A stretch of 64,000 nt of DNA from CALOCN01 sp942491735 (GTDB lineage Bacteria > Eisenbacteria > RBG-16-71-46 > JABDJR01): assembly GCA_942491735.1 (NCBI GenBank), contig CALOCN010000001.1:1054001-1118000 (forward strand), read 5' to 3'. The notes beneath the pieces were generated by a model. That model did no database searches. It saw only the letters and a program-made list of their open reading frames with translations, and had not been told where the DNA came from. Position numbers and translations under genes: made by a program. Positions 59,615 through 64,000 of the stretch are shown piece by piece; positions within the stretch are counted from its first letter, which is position 1, and each line of letters begins with the position of its first letter.

Positions 59615-61132
59615 TCAATCGTAGAGGGACTTCAACCGTCCCCAACTCACGGTGTGGGTCGGTGTCGTTGCGCAGGGACCAAGGAGCGGGTTACAGCCAC
59701 CGCCAATGGCGGCGCCGGGACCGTTGAGGGAGACCCAGCCCAGATTCACCGCGTCCACGTCGATATCGAGTTCCGCTCCCGCACAGCTGGCCAGCTTGGC
59801 CACGTCCGTGTCGGGATAGGGACGTGCCCGCATCACTGCGGAGCCGAACACCGTGACGTCGAAGTACCCGGCAACGACCAGTTCCCGCACCTGGCAGTTG
59901 TTCCTGGACCAGGTCATGGTGTTCCCGCTTTCGCTCGCCGGCCAGTCCGCGGTCGGGAAGTCCAGGGTGGCGCACAGGGTCCACCCGTCGATGCGGAGGT
60001 CTTCCGGTTCGAAACCCGCGTACTCGATGCCCAACCGGAACCCGGTCAGTCCGTTGTCCGGCCCGCGACTGTCCGGGGTGCCCACCACGTACGCGCGGTA
60101 GGAAACGCCCTCGGCGGATCCCTGGCCGGAGGTAACGATCTCGTCCGCGTCGAAGAGTTCGAGGCAGATCCTGTTCGGGGCTTCGGGACCCAGGTGCAGG
60201 AGGATGGCGGCCGGGTGACCCGGCGTCGGCGGAGGCGGTGGGGGAGGTCCGGGCAACGTGGGCGGGGGGGGTGGATCGTCTCCGGGCAGCACGGTGCCGT
60301 ACATCTTGACCACGTGGCCGTCGTAGTCGGTGACGTACACGTCCCCAAAGGGGCCCACCGCAACATCCACCGGTCGAATCAGGGCGTCCGGTTCCTCGCG
60401 GGGGTCGCTTCCGCGCGGGCCCAGGGTCCACTCCCAGGTCCCCTGCGCAGAGAAACGATGGATGGAGCCGCTCCGGGTGGAGGCGACCACGGTCAGGTCG
60501 CCGCGCTCGTCCACAGTGAAGGCTCGGGGGTTCAAGGCATGGCCCTCACCGTCGTGGAGACGCAGGACATCCAGGTAGTTGAGGTCCGAGTCGAACACGA
60601 CGATGACCGACTCGTGCAGGACATAGATCCGACCATCCTGGCCGTGGATCTCACCTCTCCCGGCCACGGATGACCAGAGGACCTGATCCCCGTCCTCGTT
60701 CCACTTGACCGTGCGACTGTGCCCGGTGAAGTAGACGTTGCCCTCGTCGTCGATCCCCATCCCGGACGTTTCCGGCGGGGGAGGGCGCTTCCACACCACG
60801 CTGCCGTCCGGCGCCAGACGCATGATCTGGTAATCCGAACCCCTGAAGACCAGGCCGCCGTCCGGGTGGAGGAGAATGCGTCCGGGTGAGACACCCAGGT
60901 ACCATTCGCGCAGGAAGTGCCCGTCGCGGGTGAAGACCTGGATGCGGCGGTTCGCGTCGCTCACCCACACCTGGCCGAGCGGGTCGACGGCAATTCCGGA
61001 GGGACGACTCAGTCGGCCCGGTTCCGGCCCCTGGAAACCCCACTGGAAACCGAATTCCGGAGCGGGGGACGCTGCGGTGTCGGTGACCGCGAAGCAGAGA
61101 AACAGTAGGGTCAGAATGTTCGAGAAGCGCAT
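59615..61132 (-). CDS. Secreted NHL-propeller protein, tandem paralogue, with TWGRLK tail
   Basis: This protein of about 505 residues has the same architecture as the protein at 57934: signal peptide (MRFSNILTLLFLCFAVTDTAAS), NHL propeller beginning PEFGFQWGFQGPEPG (compare PDFAFQWGYSGIVPG in the paralogue), a poly-Pro linker (PPPPPTLPGPPPPPPPTPG), and the Cys-containing C-terminal domain with CQVRELVVAGYFDVTVFGSA and GGCNPLLGPC. It ends THTVSWGRLKSLYD. I prefer ATG at 61132, with GGGAG about nine bases upstream. In-frame ATGs at 61147 and 61153 are alternatives. The two genes arose by duplication and have since diverged, the propeller more than the C-terminal domain. Confidence 0.87.
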   Translation of the reverse strand: MRFSNILTLLFLCFAVTDTAASPAPEFGFQWGFQGPEPGRLSRPSGIAVDPLGQVWVSDANRRIQVFTRDGHFLREWYLGVSPGRILLHPDGGLVFRGSDYQIMRLAPDGSVVWKRPPPPETSGMGIDDEGNVYFTGHSRTVKWNEDGDQVLWSSVAGRGEIHGQDGRIYVLHESVIVVFDSDLNYLDVLRLHDGEGHALNPRAFTVDERGDLTVVASTRSGSIHRFSAQGTWEWTLGPRGSDPREEPDALIRPVDVAVGPFGDVYVTDYDGHVVKMYGTVLPGDDPPPPPTLPGPPPPPPPTPGHPAAILLHLGPEAPNRICLELFDADEIVTSGQGSAEGVSYRAYVVGTPDSRGPDNGLTGFRLGIEYAGFEPEDLRIDGWTLCATLDFPTADWPASESGNTMTWSRNNCQVRELVVAGYFDVTVFGSAVMRARPYPDTDVAKLASCAGAELDIDVDAVNLGWVSLNGPGAAIGGGCNPLLGPCATTPTHTVSWGRLKSLYD

Positions 61133-61278
61133 GGGGTTGGCTCCCATCCTCATGATTCAAGCCCTCAGTGCAACCTACCACAGGAATCGTAGCCCGGCCC
61201 CGATTTCCAACACCGGTACCGCGCACGCGCTGATCCTCTTGTCTCCCATGGAATTGGCGTTCCGGGTACACTCCCGAC

Positions 61279-61890
61279 ATGGCCTCCTACCTCACCCTTG
61301 CCCGGCCCCATCGACTGGAGATTCCCAGGATCAAGGGCTCCCGCTTCCTTGCCTCGGTGGCTCCCGTTGCGGATCCCGAAGCAGCCCAGGACCTGCTCGC
61401 GGCGACCCGCCGTGAGTTTCCCGATGCGACCCATCACTGCAGCGCGTGGCGTATCGACGCGAGCCTCTACAAGACCGGTGACGACGGCGAGCCGGGTGGC
61501 ACCGCGGGGCGCCCCATCCTGCAACAGATCGACGCCCGGCGACTGGTCCGTGTCGCGGTGGTGGTGACCCGCTGGTACGGCGGAACCAAGCTCGGAGCGG
61601 GGGGCCTGGTCCGCGCCTACGGCGGTGCGGCCGGCGAGGCATTGGATGCGGCCGGCATCACCGAGGTCATCATCAAGCGCACGGTGATCGTGGAACACCC
61701 CTACGACGTGTCGGGCGAGGTGCAGTCCGTGCTCAACGCGCGCAAGTTCACTCCGGACTCCGCGTCCTACGAAGCGGTGGTGCGCCTCACCTTCTCGATC
61801 CGTGAGGAGGATGCAGCCGGTTTTGCCGCGGAACTCGTGGACCGTACCGCCGGCGTGGCCCGGGTGGAGGTCTCCGAGCCCGATTCCTAG
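61279..61890 (+). CDS. YigZ/IMPACT family protein
   Basis: This is a 203-residue protein of the widely conserved YigZ (UPF0029/IMPACT) family. It has the N-terminal domain blocks IKGSRFLASVAPV, HHCSAWRI, and DGEPGGTAGRPILQQ, then VVVTRWYGGTKLGAGGLVRAYGGA. The C-terminal ferredoxin-like domain (about 140-200) is the DUF1949 type. Its biochemical role in bacteria is poorly known, with nucleic acid or translation links proposed. It lies in a short gap between the propeller genes and the ligD gene. Confidence 0.94.
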   Translation: MASYLTLARPHRLEIPRIKGSRFLASVAPVADPEAAQDLLAATRREFPDATHHCSAWRIDASLYKTGDDGEPGGTAGRPILQQIDARRLVRVAVVVTRWYGGTKLGAGGLVRAYGGAAGEALDAAGITEVIIKRTVIVEHPYDVSGEVQSVLNARKFTPDSASYEAVVRLTFSIREEDAAGFAAELVDRTAGVARVEVSEPDS

Positions 61891-61893
61891 GAG

Positions 61894-64000
61894 TCAACCC
61901 ACGATCTTGGCCAGTTTGGCCAGGGCGGCAACCAGGTCGGGCTTCTCGGTCAGCACCGGCAACAGGGGATCGGTCTTGCGGCGCTTGAGCCGGGTCAACA
62001 GGTTCTTGATGGTGAACTTCTGCGGGGTCAGTCGCGCGTTCACTTCCTTCCACTCCAGCGGAGCGGAAACCGGCGCCCCGGGAAGCGGTCGCACGCAGTA
62101 GGGCGACACCATGAGCTGCCCGTAGCGGTTCTGGAGAAAATCCAGATAGACCTTTCCCTTGCGTCGCGAGAACGCACGCGCCGTGGTCGCGATGTCCTTG
62201 TGTCGCGACTCGATCACCTTGGCCAGGAGATTGGCCAGCATGCGGCACTGCTCGTAGGTCACCTGCGCTCCCAGGGGAATCAGCACGTGGAGCCCGGTGG
62301 AGCCGCTCGTCTTGACATAGCTCGAAAGACCGATCTCGTCGCACAGGTCCCGGGTGGCCAGGGCAAGAATCCGCACGTGCTCGAAGGGTGCCCCCTTGGG
62401 GTCCAGATCGATGAGACACCAATCCGGCTGTTGGATGGTGTCCACCCGACTCATCCACAGGTGCAGCGGGATGGCCGCCATGTTGGCGGTGTAGAGCAGT
62501 GTCTCCTCGTCGTCGCACACCATGTACCGGATTTCCTTCTCGCTGCTCTCGCTGTACACGGTGACGGTGCGGATCCACGAGGGAAGGAAATCCGGCACGT
62601 TCTTCTGATAGAAGCTCTTTCCCTCGATCCCATCCGGATATCGGGTCAGCACAAGGGGCCGATTGCGCAGGTACGGGAGCATGTAGGGCGCCACCGCGCG
62701 GTAGTAGTCCACGAGGTCCCCCTTGCTGTACTTCTCCTGGGGCCAGAACACCTTCTTGAGGTTGGACAGGCGGACGATGCGCTCGGTGTGTACCGGCTCC
62801 AGGCTTCCCGGCGGATCCTCACCCGTGTCTTCCTCCAGGGGAGTGGGCTCCTCGGGAACGGCCCCCTCGAGCGTGCACTCCAACGGTTCCTTGTCCTCGC
62901 GTAGCCGCAGGAACGCGGGGTGGCGCAGATGGCCGTCCGGGGTGATCGTCTTGTACCGGACCTCGATCACCATCTCCGGTCGCACCCAGACATGATCCCT
63001 GCCGGTAGGCACCGAGGGCCCCTTGCAGGAGGGGCGCTTGACCGGATGTGCGTCCAGCGCCTCGCGCATGGCACCCAGTTCGGCGTCGCTGAATCCGGTT
63101 CCCACCCGTCCCACGTAGGTGAGCGTGCCGTCGAGGTAGGCTCCCAGGTGGAGCGCCCCGAACCCGGACCGGCTTCCCTTGGTCCGGGTATAGCCGCACA
63201 CCACGAAGTCGCCCACCTTGTCCGCCTTGATCTTGAGCCAGAAGTCGGAGCGCCCGCCCACATAGGGCGTGTCCGCCTTCTTGGCCATGATCCCCTCGAG
63301 TTGCATGGCCCGCACCTGGGCGTACATGGCCTCTCCCTGCTCGGGGATGTGGTCGGCGTAGCGCAAGGGGCCCGCCTTGGGGAGGATGCGTGGCAGGTGT
63401 GCCTTGCGCTTGAGCAGGGGGAGCGATCGCAGATCGTATCCCTCGAATCCCAGCAGGTCGAACACGAACAGGGTGGCCGGCAACTCCACCGTGGCCCGTT
63501 CGATATCACGGGTGCGGGTCAGCTTGGAGCGTTTCTGCAGGCGGCTGAAGCTGGGATGACCCGCTTCGTCCAGCACGGTCAGTTCGCCGTCGAGCACCAG
63601 GTTCCGATAGGGAAGCGCGCGGATGGCCCGGGCCAGATCGGGGAAGGTGTCGCAGAGATCGTGGCCGTTGCGGGATCGCAGCACCACCTGTCCCTCGGCA
63701 TCCCGCGCCGCGATCAGACGGTAGCCGTCGTACTTGAGTTCGTAGATCCACTTCCTGTCGGTGAACGGCTCGTCGCGGGTACGGGCCAGCATCAGCTCCA
63801 TTTTGAGCGGTTGCAGGACTCCCTTGGGGGTCTTGCTGCGCGCGAGCGACTGTTTGATCTCCCGGGTCCGCGTCTGGCCGTCCCGCATTTCCTCCAGGGT
63901 AAGACCGGAGAGGATGGACTCCTCGGAGTACGGGTTTTCCTCCAGGTTGACCCAGACGTCCTTCTTCTTCTTGAGGAGCCAGTCCTTGCCGTTGGGGTCC
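61894..64000 (-). CDS. ligD: ATP-dependent DNA ligase D, PE-LIG-POL order (5' end outside window)
   Basis: This is the bacterial non-homologous end-joining ligase, lacking its N terminus. At the window edge the frame reads DPNGKDWLLKKKKDVW and SGLTLEEMRDG, the end of the phosphoesterase domain and the link to the ligase. The ligase domain has the adenylation motif YELKYDGYR (Lys nucleophile), LDGELTVLDE and EGIMAKKADTPYVGGRS, followed by an OB fold with FVVCGYTRTKGSR. The primase-polymerase domain comes last, with the metal motif LIDLDPKG and TSGSTGLHVLIPL. This order matches Pseudomonas-type LigD rather than mycobacterial. Its partner Ku is not in the window. Confidence 0.95.
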   Translation of the reverse strand, partial: DPNGKDWLLKKKKDVWVNLEENPYSEESILSGLTLEEMRDGQTRTREIKQSLARSKTPKGVLQPLKMELMLARTRDEPFTDRKWIYELKYDGYRLIAARDAEGQVVLRSRNGHDLCDTFPDLARAIRALPYRNLVLDGELTVLDEAGHPSFSRLQKRSKLTRTRDIERATVELPATLFVFDLLGFEGYDLRSLPLLKRKAHLPRILPKAGPLRYADHIPEQGEAMYAQVRAMQLEGIMAKKADTPYVGGRSDFWLKIKADKVGDFVVCGYTRTKGSRSGFGALHLGAYLDGTLTYVGRVGTGFSDAELGAMREALDAHPVKRPSCKGPSVPTGRDHVWVRPEMVIEVRYKTITPDGHLRHPAFLRLREDKEPLECTLEGAVPEEPTPLEEDTGEDPPGSLEPVHTERIVRLSNLKKVFWPQEKYSKGDLVDYYRAVAPYMLPYLRNRPLVLTRYPDGIEGKSFYQKNVPDFLPSWIRTVTVYSESSEKEIRYMVCDDEETLLYTANMAAIPLHLWMSRVDTIQQPDWCLIDLDPKGAPFEHVRILALATRDLCDEIGLSSYVKTSGSTGLHVLIPLGAQVTYEQCRMLANLLAKVIESRHKDIATTARAFSRRKGKVYLDFLQNRYGQLMVSPYCVRPLPGAPVSAPLEWKEVNARLTPQKFTIKNLLTRLKRRKTDPLLPVLTEKPDLVAALAKLAKIVG

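Noticed and set aside
1..64000. CRISPR arrays, tRNA or rRNA genes, intact insertion sequences
   Set aside because: No regular short repeats with spacers, no cloverleaf-like conserved arms, no rRNA motifs and no transposase-like protein were seen.

Overview
The window is GC-rich (visibly about two thirds G+C) with gene-dense strings of overlapping genes. It suggests a Gram-negative, free-living bacterium of the wider FCB lineage, most like Candidatus Eisenbacteria, Krumholzibacteriota or Latescibacterota. The grounds are many secreted proteins ending in FlgD-like C-terminal domains (PNPF ... WDGRD..G..V..GVYL), FG-GAP and parallel beta-helix proteins, cohesin-like domains, TRAP/TatT genes, outer-membrane barrels and a Planctomycetes-style ECF sigma/protein kinase pair. 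No rRNA, tRNA, CRISPR array, phage or intact insertion sequence was seen. The lineage is an inference.

Layout. 1-5.5 kb: the end of endonuclease III, a lipid kinase, two small secreted proteins, bifunctional formimino-THF metabolism (FTCD), and a 305-bp-period tandem duplication in a gene-free stretch. 5.5-11.9 kb: a leftward operon behind a clear cobalamin riboswitch, encoding a tagged beta-propeller, a BtuB-like TonB receptor, a BNR-like secreted protein and a propeller lipoprotein. It looks like a BtuB/BtuG-type B12 capture system. 12.0-15.7 kb: an ECF sigma factor with a Cys-containing tail, then a persulfide dioxygenase-rhodanese fusion, a rhodanese membrane protein and a TauE/SafE exporter. 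This reads as a sulfide/persulfide detoxification cluster. 15.7-21.7 kb: a secreted GH16 beta-glucanase and a TRAP transporter operon (TatT, DctP, fused DctQM). 21.8-27.8 kb: a molybdopterin oxidoreductase, a degenerate 880-bp stretch with repeated 16-bp palindromes and an HNH-endonuclease remnant, a DRG-like GTPase and an ABC-2 exporter.

27.9-40.3 kb holds large surface proteins: an FG-GAP protein, then (divergently) an ECF sigma factor with its Ser/Thr kinase-TPR partner, and a rightward run of three secreted proteins with cohesin-like folds. One of these also has a beta-helix and a dockerin-like segment. 40.4-53.2 kb: a small outer-membrane barrel, a pseudouridine synthase, and a leftward operon of RND adaptor, two RND pumps, a six-bladed propeller, a sensor kinase and an NtrC-type regulator with an altered GAFTGA loop. 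53.5-64 kb: a secreted dienelactone-hydrolase-like protein, a barrel/OmpA pair sharing a module, two tandem NHL-propeller paralogues, a YigZ/IMPACT protein and most of LigD.

A theme across the window is two mutually exclusive C-terminal tails on exported proteins. Seven have a FlgD/T9SS-like domain. Four end in a short tail of the form T-[TV/S]-W-G-x-[VL]-K, about 5-7 residues from the C terminus, which I do not recognise as a described signal.
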